Source: Dysgonomonas sp. 216 (GTDB taxonomy: Bacteria; Bacteroidota; Bacteroidia; Bacteroidales; Dysgonomonadaceae). Taken from it: a DNA stretch of 64,000 nucleotides. The translations under genes were made by a program, and so were the position numbers. Below the pieces are notes generated by a model that was not told the DNA's origin, ran no database searches, and saw only the letters and a list, made by a program, of their open reading frames with translations. Below, one piece after another: positions 18,901 through 28,039 of this stretch (positions are counted from its first letter, which is position 1; the number at the start of each line of letters is the position of its first letter). The stretch is taken from NCBI RefSeq assembly GCF_010501065.1, contig NZ_QVMM01000010.1, positions 67,211-131,210 on the forward strand, given 5' to 3'.

Positions 18901-19130
18901 TTTTCAACAAAGTAAGGCGTTACCGGAAGAAAGTATATCTTATCGGCCGAACCTTCCGAAGTTTGCACTGTAGCAATGTTAGGATTGATAAGAACTGTTT
19001 CTATACCTTCTTCTTTCAAAGCTTTCAGGGCTTGCGATCCAGAATAGTCAAATTCTCCGGCTTCGCCTATCTTCAAGGCTCCCGATCCTAGTACAAGTAC
19101 TTTTTTTACATCAATATTTATATTTGTCAT
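15903..19130 (-). CDS. carB: Carbamoyl-phosphate synthase large subunit
   Basis: This 1075-residue protein has the normal CarB length and layout. Two homologous ATP-grasp synthase halves begin with VLVLGSGALKIGEAGEFDYSG and VIVLGSGAYRIGSSVEFDW. An oligomerisation region lies between them (about 400-550), and an MGS-like allosteric domain lies at the C-terminus (about 940-1075, RVLFSTGPARSKVELLEAARLL). It makes carbamoyl phosphate from bicarbonate, ATP and ammonia delivered by CarA, feeding pyrimidine and arginine synthesis in the cytoplasm. It starts 3 bp after carA, in one transcript. The allosteric domain implies control by nucleotides or ornithine. Confidence 0.98.
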   Translation of the reverse strand: MTNINIDVKKVLVLGSGALKIGEAGEFDYSGSQALKALKEEGIETVLINPNIATVQTSEGSADKIYFLPVTPYFVEKVIKKEKPDGILLAFGGQTALNCGVQLFEAGILDKYNVRVLGTPVQAIIDTEDRELFVKKLDEIDVKTIKSTAVGSIEDAVKAAAELGYPIIVRAAYALGGLGSGFCDNEQELRALAEKALAYSSQLLIEKSLKGWKEIEYEVVRDKYGNCITVCNMENFDPLGIHTGESIVVAPSQTLTNSEVNKLRELAIRIVKHIGIVGECNVQYAFDPQSEDYRVIEVNARLSRSSALASKATGYPLAFVAAKLGLGYGLYELKNSVTKSTCAFFEPALDYIVVKIPRWDLGKFHGVSKEIGSSMKSVGEIMAIGRTFEEAMQKGLRMINVGVHGFTANKPLEIDNLDEALKNPTDKRVFCIEQAFEKGYTVDQIHDLTMIDRWFLYKLQYIFNCSKELAKYDDVNSLPLTLLRSAKQMGFSDFQISKIICKEPSLIDACAQEIRRIRKNNGIVPVVKQIDTLAAEYPAQTNYLYLTYNGTTNDVKYLGDHRSVIVLGSGAYRIGSSVEFDWCSVNALQTIRKEGYRSVMINYNPETVSTDYDMCDRLYFDELTYERVMDIIELENPHGVILSVGGQIPNNLAVRLDEAKVNILGTTAQKIDNAEDRHKFSSMLDRIGVDQPRWKELSSLNDIKGFVDEVGYPVLVRPSYVLSGAAMNVCSNEQELENFLQLAADVSKKHPVVVSEFIENAKEIELDAVADKGEMIMYAISEHVEFAGVHSGDATIQFPAQRLYIETVRRVKKIARKIAKELEISGPFNIQFLAKNNDIKVIECNLRASRSFPFVSKVLKINFIDLATKVMLGLPVEKPNKSAFDLDYVGIKASQFSFSRLQKADPVLGVDMASTGEVGCIGNDFYDAMLKSMLSVGYKVPKKRVLFSTGPARSKVELLEAARLLHSKGYELYATAGSQKFLEENGVPATQVFWPSDNKQPNAVEMIQEKQIDLVINIPKNFTTSELDNGYKVRRASIDFNIPLLTNSRLASAFIQAFCKQDVEDIEIKHWAEYE

Positions 19131-19133
19131 CTC

Positions 19134-20204
19134 TTACAGCTTTTCAAAAAATAAGTCAAAAATGAAATCCGTATCGGTCGGTCCACTTGCCGCTTCGGGG
19201 TGGAATTGTGCCGAGAAGAAAGGTTTAGTTTTATGTTTGATACCTTCGTTTGTCCCATCGTTCAGGTTAATGAAGAAAGGCTCCCATTCGTCGCTAAGCG
19301 AAGAGTTAGACACAGCAAATCCGTGGTTTTGAGACGTAATAAAACATCTCTCGCTACCGGCCATTCTTACAGGCTGATTGTGGCTGCGATGTCCGTATTT
19401 AAGCTTATAGGTTGTAGCACCTCCTGCTTTCGACAACAATTGGTTTCCCATACAAATACCACAGATAGGCTTTCCTGCATCCATGGCTTTTCGTATGTTC
19501 TTCACAGTTTCTTCGCAATAATCGGGATTTCCGGGACCATTCGATATAAACAATCCGTCGTAATCCAGTTCGTTGAAATCGTAATTCCATGGCACACGAA
19601 TAAGCGTTATGTCGCGTTTGAGTAGGCTACGGATAATATTGTGTTTAACTCCACAGTCTACAAGCACAACTTTCTTATCTCCTTTTCCGTAAGTTAGAAC
19701 TTCGTTGCAACTGGCTTTAGCTACCTGATTTTCAAGATTAGGATCAATAAAATCTATTTCGTCGGGATTCCCGAATACGATTTTACCTTTCATCGAGCCT
19801 TTTTCGCGAAGTATTTTTGTTAGTTCACGAGTGTCTATTCCGTATATACCGGGAACACCGTCTTCTTTCAACCATTCGCCTAAACTTTTCTTTGCGTTCC
19901 AATGAGAAAATTCTTGCGAGTAATCGGATACAATAAGTCCGTTTACCTGAATTTTTTCCGATTCGTAAAAATCGGAGATTCCATTTGTCATTGTATTATC
20001 AGGCACACCATAGTTTCCTACCAGTGGATATGTAATCACTAGTATTTGACCTAAGTAGGAAGGATCGGTTAAACTTTCGGGATAGCCCACCATTGCAGTG
20101 CTGAATACTACTTCGCCAGCAGCGGCTTTTTCGGCTCCAAACGACCATCCGTTAAAGACCGTTCCATCGTCAAGAATTAATTGAACAGGGTTGTCTGTTT
20201 GCAT
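19134..20204 (-). CDS. carA: Carbamoyl-phosphate synthase small subunit
   Basis: This 356-residue protein has the CarA N-terminal domain (LILDDGTVFNGWSFG; FSTAMVGYPESLTDPSY) and a class I glutamine amidotransferase domain (about 170-355). The amidotransferase has nucleophile Cys in GICMGNQL and the catalytic His and Glu in AQFHPEA. It hydrolyses glutamine and channels ammonia to CarB. The leader between the probable promoter (20388-20395) and the start is about 175 nt and carries a strong terminator-like hairpin at 20258-20302. This suggests premature termination as a control point. Confidence 0.97.
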   Translation of the reverse strand: MQTDNPVQLILDDGTVFNGWSFGAEKAAAGEVVFSTAMVGYPESLTDPSYLGQILVITYPLVGNYGVPDNTMTNGISDFYESEKIQVNGLIVSDYSQEFSHWNAKKSLGEWLKEDGVPGIYGIDTRELTKILREKGSMKGKIVFGNPDEIDFIDPNLENQVAKASCNEVLTYGKGDKKVVLVDCGVKHNIIRSLLKRDITLIRVPWNYDFNELDYDGLFISNGPGNPDYCEETVKNIRKAMDAGKPICGICMGNQLLSKAGGATTYKLKYGHRSHNQPVRMAGSERCFITSQNHGFAVSNSSLSDEWEPFFINLNDGTNEGIKHKTKPFFSAQFHPEAASGPTDTDFIFDLFFEKL

Positions 20205-20257
20205 TTGCGATTTGAATTATTTTAGAGTAAAAGATATTATACTTCCTGTTGGTACAT

Positions 20258-20302
20258 AAAAAAAGGAACAAGATCTTCAACAGATTTCTTGTTCCTTTTT
20301 TT
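20258..20302 (-). promoter_or_regulatory. Terminator hairpin in the carA leader (candidate attenuator)
   Basis: A 16-bp stem (AAAAAAAGGAACAAGA with its perfect complement, arms 20258-20273 and 20287-20302) encloses a 13-nt loop. On the minus strand it ends in seven T. It sits 54 bp upstream of carA. The neighbouring gene beyond it runs divergently, so no upstream transcript needs ending here. A terminator inside the carAB leader is therefore best explained as an attenuator. The ligand or factor is unknown. Confidence 0.7.
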
Positions 20303-20387
20303 ATCTATATTTAGATTTTCTCTTGCAATCATTATTAAAATGCTTTCAAATACTCAAACAAAATATCATAAGTGAATATCTGAGGTG

Positions 20388-20395
20388 CAAATATA
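20388..20395 (-). promoter_or_regulatory. Probable -7 element of carAB
   Basis: On the minus strand TATATTTG fits TAnnTTTG exactly. ATTG lies about 22 nt upstream as a weak -33 element. The predicted start near 20380 leaves a leader of about 175 nt that includes the hairpin at 20258-20302. Confidence 0.6.
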
Positions 20396-20441
20396 AGAAT
20401 AAAAATGAAATAATACACAATTGAATGTTACTAATTTATTG

Positions 20442-20449
20442 TAATTTTG
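20442..20449 (+). promoter_or_regulatory. Probable -7 element of the cyclophilin gene
   Basis: TAATTTTG fits TAnnTTTG. ATTG lies 18 nt upstream (20420-20423) and the ATG is 26 bp downstream, giving a short leader. It is divergent from the carAB promoter. Confidence 0.5.
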
Positions 20450-20474
20450 AATGTGAAATATTAAAGAGTAGAAG

Positions 20475-21290
20475 ATGAGGTTTTTTATTTTTTCGATTTT
20501 ATTATTAATTCCATATTATATGAGTTCTTCAGAAAAAAATGCACAGGTTGTTATAAGTACGCAGTTTGGCGATGTTAAGATCCGTTTGTTTGACGACACC
20601 CCTTTACACAGGGATAATTTCTTAAAATTAGTAGAAGAAGGTTTTTACGACGGACTGACTTTTCATCGTGTAATAAATAGTTTTATGATTCAGGGTGGCG
20701 ATCCCGATTCTCGGTACACATCGGAAAGATTAGAGAAAAAGAATGAAAACGACACAATGAATTACACTATCCCCGCCGAATTTGTATATCCTAAGTACTA
20801 CCATAAAAAAGGGGTTTTAGCAGCGGCTCGCACAGGCGACAATGTAAATCCACGGAAAGAATCGTCATCATCGCAATTTTATATCGTTACGGGTACCGTA
20901 TTCTCGGAACAAGAATTAAAGATGATAGAAAAACAACGCTTCGAAAAATTAAAACAGACAATATTTGGCGAATTACAATTGGCGCACCGCGATTCTATTA
21001 AAGAAATGTATCGCAATGGCGAAAAAGAAAAAATGAATGCTCTACGCGATAGTATAATTACAGAAACAGAAAAACTATCGGAAACGCGAAAAGCTGAAAG
21101 CTTATTAAATGAAGTAGAAAAAAATGACTATATGACTATAGGGGGAAGCCCTCATTTAGACGGAGAGTATACTATTTTCGGAGAAGTTGTTGAGGGCATG
21201 GATGTTGTTGACAAAATACAGGAAGCCGAAACAAGCCCGAATGACAGGCCTTTGGTTGACATTAAGATGAAAATAAGAAGAATCGATTAG
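20475..21290 (+). CDS. Cyclophilin-type peptidyl-prolyl cis-trans isomerase, exported
   Basis: This 271-residue protein has a short signal peptide (about 1-17, FFIFSILLLIPYYMSS) and a cyclophilin domain. The first part of the domain is at about 23-130 (FLKLVEEGFYDGLTFHRVI, FMIQGGDP, SSQFYIVTG). A charged helical insert (about 140-215) follows, and the fold then closes with GEYTIFGEVVEGMDVVDKI. The insert of about 75 residues before the last strand is typical of Bacteroidetes secreted cyclophilins and is absent from the minimal enzyme. It should assist folding of periplasmic or outer-membrane proteins. Confidence 0.93.
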   Translation: MRFFIFSILLLIPYYMSSSEKNAQVVISTQFGDVKIRLFDDTPLHRDNFLKLVEEGFYDGLTFHRVINSFMIQGGDPDSRYTSERLEKKNENDTMNYTIPAEFVYPKYYHKKGVLAAARTGDNVNPRKESSSSQFYIVTGTVFSEQELKMIEKQRFEKLKQTIFGELQLAHRDSIKEMYRNGEKEKMNALRDSIITETEKLSETRKAESLLNEVEKNDYMTIGGSPHLDGEYTIFGEVVEGMDVVDKIQEAETSPNDRPLVDIKMKIRRID

Positions 21291-21344
21291 AGTTAAAAAG
21301 CCAATATGTAACAATTTTGTAACAAATATTTATTTTTGTTTAGT

Positions 21345-21352
21345 TATATTTG
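21345..21352 (+). promoter_or_regulatory. Probable -7 element of the Na/Pi symporter gene
   Basis: TATATTTG fits TAnnTTTG and lies 39 bp before the start codon. A TTTG at 21316-21319 is somewhat far (25 nt) for a -33 element. Confidence 0.5.
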
Positions 21353-21391
21353 CACCACTTCTTAACCACCAATTAATAATAAAAATTAAGA

Positions 21392-23098
21392 ATGGAATAT
21401 ACTTTTTTTGATTTCATGTTATTCTTAGGCTCAATGGCTTTATTCCTGTATGGAATGAAGATAATGAGCGAAGGATTACAAAAACTTGCCGGGGACAGAC
21501 TTCGTAACATCCTTACGGCAATGACAAAAAACAGGGTTACAGCCGTATTAACGGGATTATTAGTTACAGCCGTTATTCAGTCGTCAAGTGCAACAACCGT
21601 GATGGTTGTGAGTTTTGTAAACGCCGGGCTTCTGACGCTAACCCAATCAATCAGTGTTATTTTGGGTGCGAATATCGGTACTACCCTCACAGCATGGATT
21701 ATTTCGGTGTTCGGGTTTAAAGTCGATATCTCGACAATGACGCTACCAATATTGGCAATAGCAATACCTCTTATCTTTTCGGGTAAAAGTTCACGCAAAT
21801 CTTTAGGAGAATTTATCTTCGGGTTTGCGTTTTTATTTATGGGGCTTGCAGGCTTAAAGGAAAATGTGCCCGATCTGGCGTCGAATCCGGGAATGCTTGA
21901 GTTTGTAACCCGATATACAGATATGGGCTTTGGCTCAATAATCTTGTTCTTTTTCATAGGAGCTTTACTTACGGTTGTTGTACAGTCATCGAGTGCAACT
22001 ATGGCCATAACGCTCATCATGTGTGCGCAGGGATGGATTTCGTACGAAATAGGAGCCGCTATAGTACTGGGCGAAAACCTTGGCACAACTATGACTGCTA
22101 ATCTTGCAGCATTAACAGCTAACACATCGGCAAGACGAGCCGCTCTATCTCACTTTATGTTCAACATGTTTGGGGTTGTTTGGGTCTTGGCATTATTTTA
22201 TCCGTTTACCTCGCTGGTATCTAATATTGTAGATTCTTTAGTGACTGGAGATGTGCAAACCATAATATCGTTTAAGCTATCAGCGTTCCACACTTGTTAT
22301 AATATTTGTAATACGTTTATCTTTATCTGGTTAGTTAGTTTCTTGGAAAAGGTTGTAACGAAACTTATACCACAAAAAGAGGAAGAAGAAGAGTTCCGCT
22401 TAAAATTTATACAAAGCGGTATGCTTTCAACCTCTGAACTTTCGATGTTGCAAGCCCGTCAGGAGATAAATTTATTCTCTTCGCGTATGAAACGTATGTT
22501 TGCAATGGTAAGAGAATTGTTGCACGAAAAAAATGATTCGGCTTACAATAGGCTATTCAGCCGGATAGAAAAATATGAAAATATTAGCGACAACATGGAG
22601 TTGGAAATAGCCAACTATCTGAATCAGGTATCGGAAGGTCGGTTAAGCTCGGAAAGTAAAACGACTATTCGGCTAATGCTGAAAGAAGTCACTGAGATAG
22701 AAAGCATTGGCGACAGCTGTTACAACATAGCACGTACAATAACACGGAAAAAGCAATCGAATCTGGACTTTACCGAATCGCAATATGCGAATATAACCGA
22801 AATGTTCGACCTGATAGATTCTTCACTCGACAACATGCAGCATATTATTGAAAGACAAATAAGTTATGCTAATTCTCAGGATGTAAACAAAGCATTCAAT
22901 CTCGAATCCGAAATAAACAATCTGCGTAATCAGCTAAAAAACAGCAATCTGCTATCTATCGACAATAAGGAATATAGCTACGAATTGGGTGTCATATATA
23001 TGGACATAATAGGTGATTGCGAAAAATTAGCCGACTATGTTGTGAATGTAGTTGAGGTTAACACCGAACCGAAAGAACCAAAAAGAACTAATATATAA
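21392..23098 (+). CDS. Na/Pi cotransporter family protein with PhoU-like C-terminus
   Basis: This 568-residue protein has two inverted PF02690-type repeats. Each carries the QSSSAT signature (AVIQSSSATTVMVVSFVNAG near 62 and VVQSSSATMAITLIMCAQG near 200) in a membrane domain of about 8-9 helices (1-320). A cytoplasmic helical PhoU-like domain follows (about 350-560, LKEVTEIESIGDSCYNIART). The QSSS motifs bind sodium and phosphate in this family. The protein probably imports phosphate, and the PhoU-like part may gate it. It is followed by a strong terminator. Confidence 0.93.
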   Translation: MEYTFFDFMLFLGSMALFLYGMKIMSEGLQKLAGDRLRNILTAMTKNRVTAVLTGLLVTAVIQSSSATTVMVVSFVNAGLLTLTQSISVILGANIGTTLTAWIISVFGFKVDISTMTLPILAIAIPLIFSGKSSRKSLGEFIFGFAFLFMGLAGLKENVPDLASNPGMLEFVTRYTDMGFGSIILFFFIGALLTVVVQSSSATMAITLIMCAQGWISYEIGAAIVLGENLGTTMTANLAALTANTSARRAALSHFMFNMFGVVWVLALFYPFTSLVSNIVDSLVTGDVQTIISFKLSAFHTCYNICNTFIFIWLVSFLEKVVTKLIPQKEEEEEFRLKFIQSGMLSTSELSMLQARQEINLFSSRMKRMFAMVRELLHEKNDSAYNRLFSRIEKYENISDNMELEIANYLNQVSEGRLSSESKTTIRLMLKEVTEIESIGDSCYNIARTITRKKQSNLDFTESQYANITEMFDLIDSSLDNMQHIIERQISYANSQDVNKAFNLESEINNLRNQLKNSNLLSIDNKEYSYELGVIYMDIIGDCEKLADYVVNVVEVNTEPKEPKRTNI

Positions 23099-23120
23099 TA
23101 AAAGATATATTGAAAAAGAG

Positions 23121-23155
23121 AACGAGGCTTCCATCAAATGAAAGCCTCGTTTTTA
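23121..23155 (+). terminator. Terminator of the Na/Pi symporter gene
   Basis: AACGAGGCTT pairs with AAGCCTCGTT around an 11-nt loop, followed by TTTT. It lies 22 bp after the stop codon. Confidence 0.88.
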
Positions 23156-23186
23156 TCTTAATTAATGTCATATAGTAATTATTATG

Positions 23187-23224
23187 AAAACAAAAAGACA
23201 ACCACAATAATGTGATTGTCTTAT
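23187..23224 (-). terminator. Terminator of speA
   Basis: AAGACAA-CACA pairs with TGTG-TTGTCTT with one mismatch. On the minus strand the hairpin runs into TTTGTTTT. It lies 27 bp after the speA stop, back to back with the symporter terminator. Confidence 0.75.
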
Positions 23225-23250
23225 GTATCTTGAAAAGTTGTAACTATTGC

Positions 23251-25143
23251 TTACTCCAAATACGTGTATCCGTAAAGACCAGACCTGTAGTTGGATAAGA
23301 ATTCTTTCCCTTCCTCTAAGGATATAGTACCTTCTTTCACACTTCGGGTAACCCATGTTTCAACTGTGCGCACCAATTTTTTTGTATTGTATTGAGCGTA
23401 TTCTAAAACTTCGGCAACGGTTTCACCGTCTATCATCTGCTCTATTTTATATCCGTTCGAATCGACGGCAATGTGCACTGCATTTGTATCTCCGAACAAA
23501 TTATGTAAATCGCCTAATATTTCCTGATATGCACCAACAAGGAATACGCCAAGATAGTAAGGCTCATTTTTCTTTACGTTATGTACCGGAAGATAAGATG
23601 TCTGGTTGCCGGATGCTATAAAATTATCAATTTTTCCGTCCGAATCGCAAGTGATATCCTGTAAAGTTGCAGTCTTTTCTGGCTTTTCGTCTAACCGATG
23701 AATAGGGATGATAGGAAATACCTGATCGATAGCCCAAGAGTCGGTTAATGATTGAAATATAGAAAAATTACAGAAGTATTTATCGGGTAGTAATTTGCCC
23801 AGTTGCTTTAATTCATCAGGAGCATGTTTAGCTCGTCCTGCGATTTGGAATATGTCGCGGGCTATCGAAAAATATAATTTTTCAATCTGCGCACGAGTTT
23901 TCAGATCGAGCAATCCCAGACTAAACAAATCAAGTGCCTCTTCTCTTATCTGTTGAGCATCGTGCCAAGGTTCAAGCATCCTGTTTTGGCTTAGTTTATC
24001 CCAAATCTGATACATTTCCTTTAACAACTCATGTGCATCTTCCGTAATTTCTTCTGCATCATTCCATTCGGGTAGCGATGCAGTCTCCAATACGTCAAAT
24101 ATCAGAATGGAGTGGTGCGCAGTAAGCGAACGTCCCGATTCGGTTATTATGTTAGGATGTGGAATATTGTTTTTATCAGCAGCATCAACCATTGTAGCAA
24201 TAGAGTCGTTTACGTACTCTTGTATGCTGTAATTTACACTGCTTTCACTGTACGACGAACGTGTCCCGTCGTAATCGATACCCAAACCTCCGCCAATATC
24301 TACAAACTCTACGTTAAAACCTAGCGAATGTAATTGCACATAAAACTGAGATGCTTCGCGAAGAGCTGTTTTTATACGGCGTATTTTTGTTACCTGACTA
24401 CCAATATGAAAATGTATCAACCGTAGCGATTCTTTCATATTGTTTTTTTCGATATACTCCAGAGACTCTAGTAATTCGCTCGAATTTAACCCGAACTTAC
24501 TTCCATCTCCTCCCGACTCTTCCCATTTTCCGCTTCCCGAACTTGCCAGTTTTATACGTATTCCAATGTTTGGAACTATTTTGAGCCTCTTTGCTATTTT
24601 TGTAATTAATACAAGCTCGTTTATTTTTTCGACAACGAGGAAAACTCGTTTTCCCATTTTTTGAGCTAACAAAGCCAGCTCAATATAACTCTCGTCTTTG
24701 TATCCATTACAGATAATAAGGGAATTGGGATCGGTGTTTATCGCAATAACAGCATGAAGCTCAGGTTTAGAACCTGCTTCGAGCCCGATATTGAATTTTT
24801 TACCGTGACTAACAAGCTCTTCAACCACAGGACGCATCTGATTTACTTTTATTGGATATATTATGTGGTTTTGAGCTTTGTAATTATACTCCTTAGCTGC
24901 AATTTGGAAACATGTCGATATCTTTTCGATACGATTATCCAAGATATCGGGGAACCTTAATAATACAGGCGTCTCAATATCTCTCAATTGAAGTTCGTCA
25001 ATAATTTCTTTTATATCAACGCTAACTCCATCTTTACGAGGAGTGACAATAACATTTCCTTTTTCGTTAACCGAAAAATAATTAATTCCCCATCCCGGGA
25101 TATTATATAATTCTTCCGAATCTTCGATGCGCCATTTTCTCAT
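23251..25143 (-). CDS. speA: Biosynthetic arginine decarboxylase
   Basis: This 630-residue enzyme has the expected SpeA length. An alanine-racemase-type PLP barrel (about 70-340) has the PLP lysine in YPIKVNQ near residue 99, a sugar-phosphate-type loop HFHIGSQ, and VDIGGGLGIDYDGT. A helical insert and the C-terminal beta-barrel (about 470-600, FLVGAYQEILGDLHNLFGD, HIAVD) follow. It converts arginine to agmatine, the first step of polyamine synthesis in bacteria without ornithine decarboxylase. It is the last gene of a same-strand run from lepA, 25 bp after the flavin-reductase-like gene. Confidence 0.96.
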   Translation of the reverse strand: MRKWRIEDSEELYNIPGWGINYFSVNEKGNVIVTPRKDGVSVDIKEIIDELQLRDIETPVLLRFPDILDNRIEKISTCFQIAAKEYNYKAQNHIIYPIKVNQMRPVVEELVSHGKKFNIGLEAGSKPELHAVIAINTDPNSLIICNGYKDESYIELALLAQKMGKRVFLVVEKINELVLITKIAKRLKIVPNIGIRIKLASSGSGKWEESGGDGSKFGLNSSELLESLEYIEKNNMKESLRLIHFHIGSQVTKIRRIKTALREASQFYVQLHSLGFNVEFVDIGGGLGIDYDGTRSSYSESSVNYSIQEYVNDSIATMVDAADKNNIPHPNIITESGRSLTAHHSILIFDVLETASLPEWNDAEEITEDAHELLKEMYQIWDKLSQNRMLEPWHDAQQIREEALDLFSLGLLDLKTRAQIEKLYFSIARDIFQIAGRAKHAPDELKQLGKLLPDKYFCNFSIFQSLTDSWAIDQVFPIIPIHRLDEKPEKTATLQDITCDSDGKIDNFIASGNQTSYLPVHNVKKNEPYYLGVFLVGAYQEILGDLHNLFGDTNAVHIAVDSNGYKIEQMIDGETVAEVLEYAQYNTKKLVRTVETWVTRSVKEGTISLEEGKEFLSNYRSGLYGYTYLE

Positions 25144-25168
25144 TATAGCATTACAATCAGTTAAAGGG

Positions 25169-25678
25169 TTAGTCTTTAGTTAATATTTTTGTTACTTCGG
25201 CTATATATAAAGTATGGAAATCTTTTTCGGGATACCACCTGTCTATAATATCCGTATCAAGGAACGATGATTCGTTCAATGGTTGTGCAAATAGTTTTTT
25301 TGCGAAAATAACAGTTTCAGCATCTTTAAAATAGGGTGTTTTTTCGTCATTAAGACTTACTGTCAAACCTGCTTTTTCTATTTTAGCCTCGTCTCTCCCC
25401 GAGACTCTTCCCAGATAGCTAAGCTGTTTTTTGAAGCTTTCGTCGAAAAATGTTAGTGAAAAAGAATCCGTTCCATCTATAAACTCTTTTGTATAGCGTT
25501 GTGGACGGATAACAACAAACACAACATCTTTGCCCCACATAACACCAAAGCCACCCCAGCTTGCGGTCATTGTATTCACGGCTCCGTCTTTTCCAGCAGT
25601 AATCAGCATCCATTTGTTTTTTAGATCGAATGCATTTAACTGTAAATCTTTCACATCTTCTTCTCTAAAATTTTTCAT
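25169..25678 (-). CDS. Flavin reductase-like (FMN-binding split-barrel) protein
   Basis: This 169-residue protein matches the flavin-reductase-like domain: NKWMLITAGKDGAVNTMTASWGGFGVMWG at the front, RPQRYTKEFIDGTDSFSLTFF in the middle, and a C-terminal strand HTLYIAEVTKIL. The family binds FMN in a split barrel and includes NAD(P)H:flavin reductases and flavoredoxins. The natural partner is unknown. It sits between the GyrI-like gene and speA on the same strand, and no functional link to either is evident. Confidence 0.88.
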   Translation of the reverse strand: MKNFREEDVKDLQLNAFDLKNKWMLITAGKDGAVNTMTASWGGFGVMWGKDVVFVVIRPQRYTKEFIDGTDSFSLTFFDESFKKQLSYLGRVSGRDEAKIEKAGLTVSLNDEKTPYFKDAETVIFAKKLFAQPLNESSFLDTDIIDRWYPEKDFHTLYIAEVTKILTKD

Positions 25679-25735
25679 ACATCTTCTTTTTCGCCTTGTT
25701 CTACAGATAGAATATGTACTGCCTCAAATAGTTAT

Positions 25736-26200
25736 CTATTTTACAGATAAAAACACTGATACTTTTGAGTTTTCCGGATCTTGTGCTTTAGCATCGTACA
25801 CTTCAAAATCGGCCCTATAAACTCTGTCAACATCAGGTTTTTGCCAAATATTAGTCCATATATCTAATACACAATCCGGAATTTTACCCGAAGTATCGTA
25901 TACCTGATAATTTGAAGCAGGTATTTCTTTAACAACAAGTTCTTCGGGCAGGTTATTTGCCGATGAAACTTTAAAACCCAATATTGTTGTATATTCTCCA
26001 GTGAAATCACTGTCGTAATCAGTGTACACACAGTATACATCGTCCGAAACTTTGTGAGGAATATATGCGGGAATTTGCCCATACATAAATTCGTTCCACA
26101 AATTATTAATATCTTTTTGCGACTGTCCGTCTTTGTTTGTTGTTCGGATAGCTATTCCCACAATAAGAAAGCTATCAAGATTTGTTTCTTTGTAATCCAT
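25736..26200 (-). CDS. GyrI-like / effector-binding domain protein
   Basis: This 154-residue stand-alone domain starts with SFLIVGIAIRTTNKDG and contains VYCVYTDYDSDFTGEYTTILGFKV and VKEIPASNYQVYDTSG. It ends with RADFEVYDAKAQDPENSKVSVFLSVK. This pattern is characteristic of GyrI-like small-molecule-binding domains (AraC effector-binding superfamily). There is no DNA-binding domain, so it is not itself a regulator. Such proteins bind or hydrolyse hydrophobic or cationic compounds. It lies 51 bp after lepA on the same strand. Confidence 0.85.
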   Translation of the reverse strand: MDYKETNLDSFLIVGIAIRTTNKDGQSQKDINNLWNEFMYGQIPAYIPHKVSDDVYCVYTDYDSDFTGEYTTILGFKVSSANNLPEELVVKEIPASNYQVYDTSGKIPDCVLDIWTNIWQKPDVDRVYRADFEVYDAKAQDPENSKVSVFLSVK

Positions 26201-26251
26201 TTCAATATGTTGTGTTAAAATGATTTTACTATAGTTTTTTATTGATATTTT

Positions 26252-28039
26252 TTAATCTAATTTCAATACAGCAAGAAATGCTTTTTGAGGAACTTCAACG
26301 TTTCCAACTTGTTTCATTCGTTTTTTTCCTTCTTTTTGTTTTTCAAGAAGTTTACGTTTACGCGAAATATCACCCCCATAACATTTTGCCGTAACATCTT
26401 TCCGCACAGCTTTTATCGTTTCGCGAGCAATAATTTTTGCTCCGATAGCAGCTTGTATGGCTATATCGAATTGCTGACGGGGAATCAACTCTCTTAGCTT
26501 TTCACACATGCGTCGGCCGAAAGGAACAGCATTATCAGCGTGTGTGAGTGTCGACAAAGCATCTACAGGCTCACCATTAAGTAAAATATCCAGTTTTACC
26601 AATTTCGATTCTCTGTAATCGTGCATGTGGTAATCGAACGAAGCATAACCCTTCGATATACTTTTCAGCTTATCGTAAAAGTCTATAACTATTTCTCCTA
26701 AAGGAAGGTCGTAGATAATTTCTACACGGTTCCCCGAAATATAATCTTGTTTTATAAGTATACCCCTTTTTCCTAAACAGAGGGTCATTATAGGTCCTAT
26801 ATATGCCATATCGGTAATAACCGAAGCTCTGATAAAAGGTTCTTCTATATAGTCGATAAGGGTAGGGTCAGGCAATCCCGATGGATTATGAACCTCCTTG
26901 GTGTTTCCTTTTTTATCATGAACAATGTAAGATACGTTTGGTACAGTAGTTATAACATCCATGTTAAATTCTCTGTCTAAACGTTCTTGTATTATTTCCA
27001 TATGCAAGAGCCCTAAAAATCCACAACGAAATCCGAACCCTAAAGCCACAGAAGATTCCGGCTGAAAGGTGAGCGAAGCATCATTTAACTGAAGTTTTTC
27101 GAGAGAAGAACGCAAGTCCTCGAAATCTTCACTATCAATAGGATAAACTCCGGCAAACACCATTGGTTTTACTTCTTCAAATCCGGCAATTGCTTCTTTG
27201 CATGGACTTTTAACATGAGTAATGGTATCGCCAACTTTTACTTCCTTCGATGTTTTGATTCCTGAAATAATATATCCAACATCTCCACAGTTAATCTCGT
27301 TTCGGGGAGACATAGTAAGCTTTAGAACACCAATTTCGTCTGCATTATACTCTTTTCCGGTAGCAAAAAATTTAACAAGATCCCCCTTCTTTATCGAGCC
27401 ATTTACTATTTTAAAGTAAGCTATAATACCTCGGAATGAGTTAAATACCGAATCGAAAATCAGAGCTTGCAACGGAGCTTCAGGATCTCCTTTTGGAGCA
27501 GGGATGCATTCGATGATAGCAGACAAAATATCGGTTATACCTTCTCCGGTTTTACCACTAGCACGTATAATCTCTTCCCTTTTACATCCTAAAAGTTCTA
27601 TAATTTGGTCTTCAACCTCCTCAGGCATAGCGCTTGGCAAGTCTATTTTATTAAGAATCGGTATTATTTCCAAATCATTTTCGATGGCCATATATAGGTT
27701 CGATATGGTCTGTGCCTGTATTCCTTGTGCCGCATCAACAATAAGCAAAGCACCCTCGCAGGCAGCAATTGAACGCGAAACCTCGTACGAAAAATCGACG
27801 TGTCCCGGAGTATCAATAAGATTCAGAATATATTCTTCTCCATTATATACATATTTCATCTGGATAGCGTGGCTTTTAATAGTAATGCCTCGCTCTCTCT
27901 CCAAATCCATATTATCAAGTACCTGAGCTTGTAAATCTTTACCTTCTACAGTTTTAGTGAATTCAAGAAGCCTGTCGGCCAAGGTACTTTTACCATGATC
28001 AATATGAGCAATAATGCAAAAATTTCGTATTTTATTCAT
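26252..28039 (-). CDS. lepA: Elongation factor 4 (LepA), ribosomal back-translocase GTPase
   Basis: This 595-residue protein has the standard LepA length. The G-domain (about 3-185) has AHIDHGKST (G1), a DTPGH switch II and NKIDLPSA (G4). Domain II, an EF-G-like domain III and domain V follow, with the LepA-specific C-terminal domain (about 480-595, [19 protein letters not shown]). It acts on stalled or mispositioned ribosomes. It is the first gene of a same-strand run (lepA, GyrI-like, flavin reductase-like, speA). Confidence 0.98.
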   Translation of the reverse strand: MNKIRNFCIIAHIDHGKSTLADRLLEFTKTVEGKDLQAQVLDNMDLERERGITIKSHAIQMKYVYNGEEYILNLIDTPGHVDFSYEVSRSIAACEGALLIVDAAQGIQAQTISNLYMAIENDLEIIPILNKIDLPSAMPEEVEDQIIELLGCKREEIIRASGKTGEGITDILSAIIECIPAPKGDPEAPLQALIFDSVFNSFRGIIAYFKIVNGSIKKGDLVKFFATGKEYNADEIGVLKLTMSPRNEINCGDVGYIISGIKTSKEVKVGDTITHVKSPCKEAIAGFEEVKPMVFAGVYPIDSEDFEDLRSSLEKLQLNDASLTFQPESSVALGFGFRCGFLGLLHMEIIQERLDREFNMDVITTVPNVSYIVHDKKGNTKEVHNPSGLPDPTLIDYIEEPFIRASVITDMAYIGPIMTLCLGKRGILIKQDYISGNRVEIIYDLPLGEIVIDFYDKLKSISKGYASFDYHMHDYRESKLVKLDILLNGEPVDALSTLTHADNAVPFGRRMCEKLRELIPRQQFDIAIQAAIGAKIIARETIKAVRKDVTAKCYGGDISRKRKLLEKQKEGKKRMKQVGNVEVPQKAFLAVLKLD

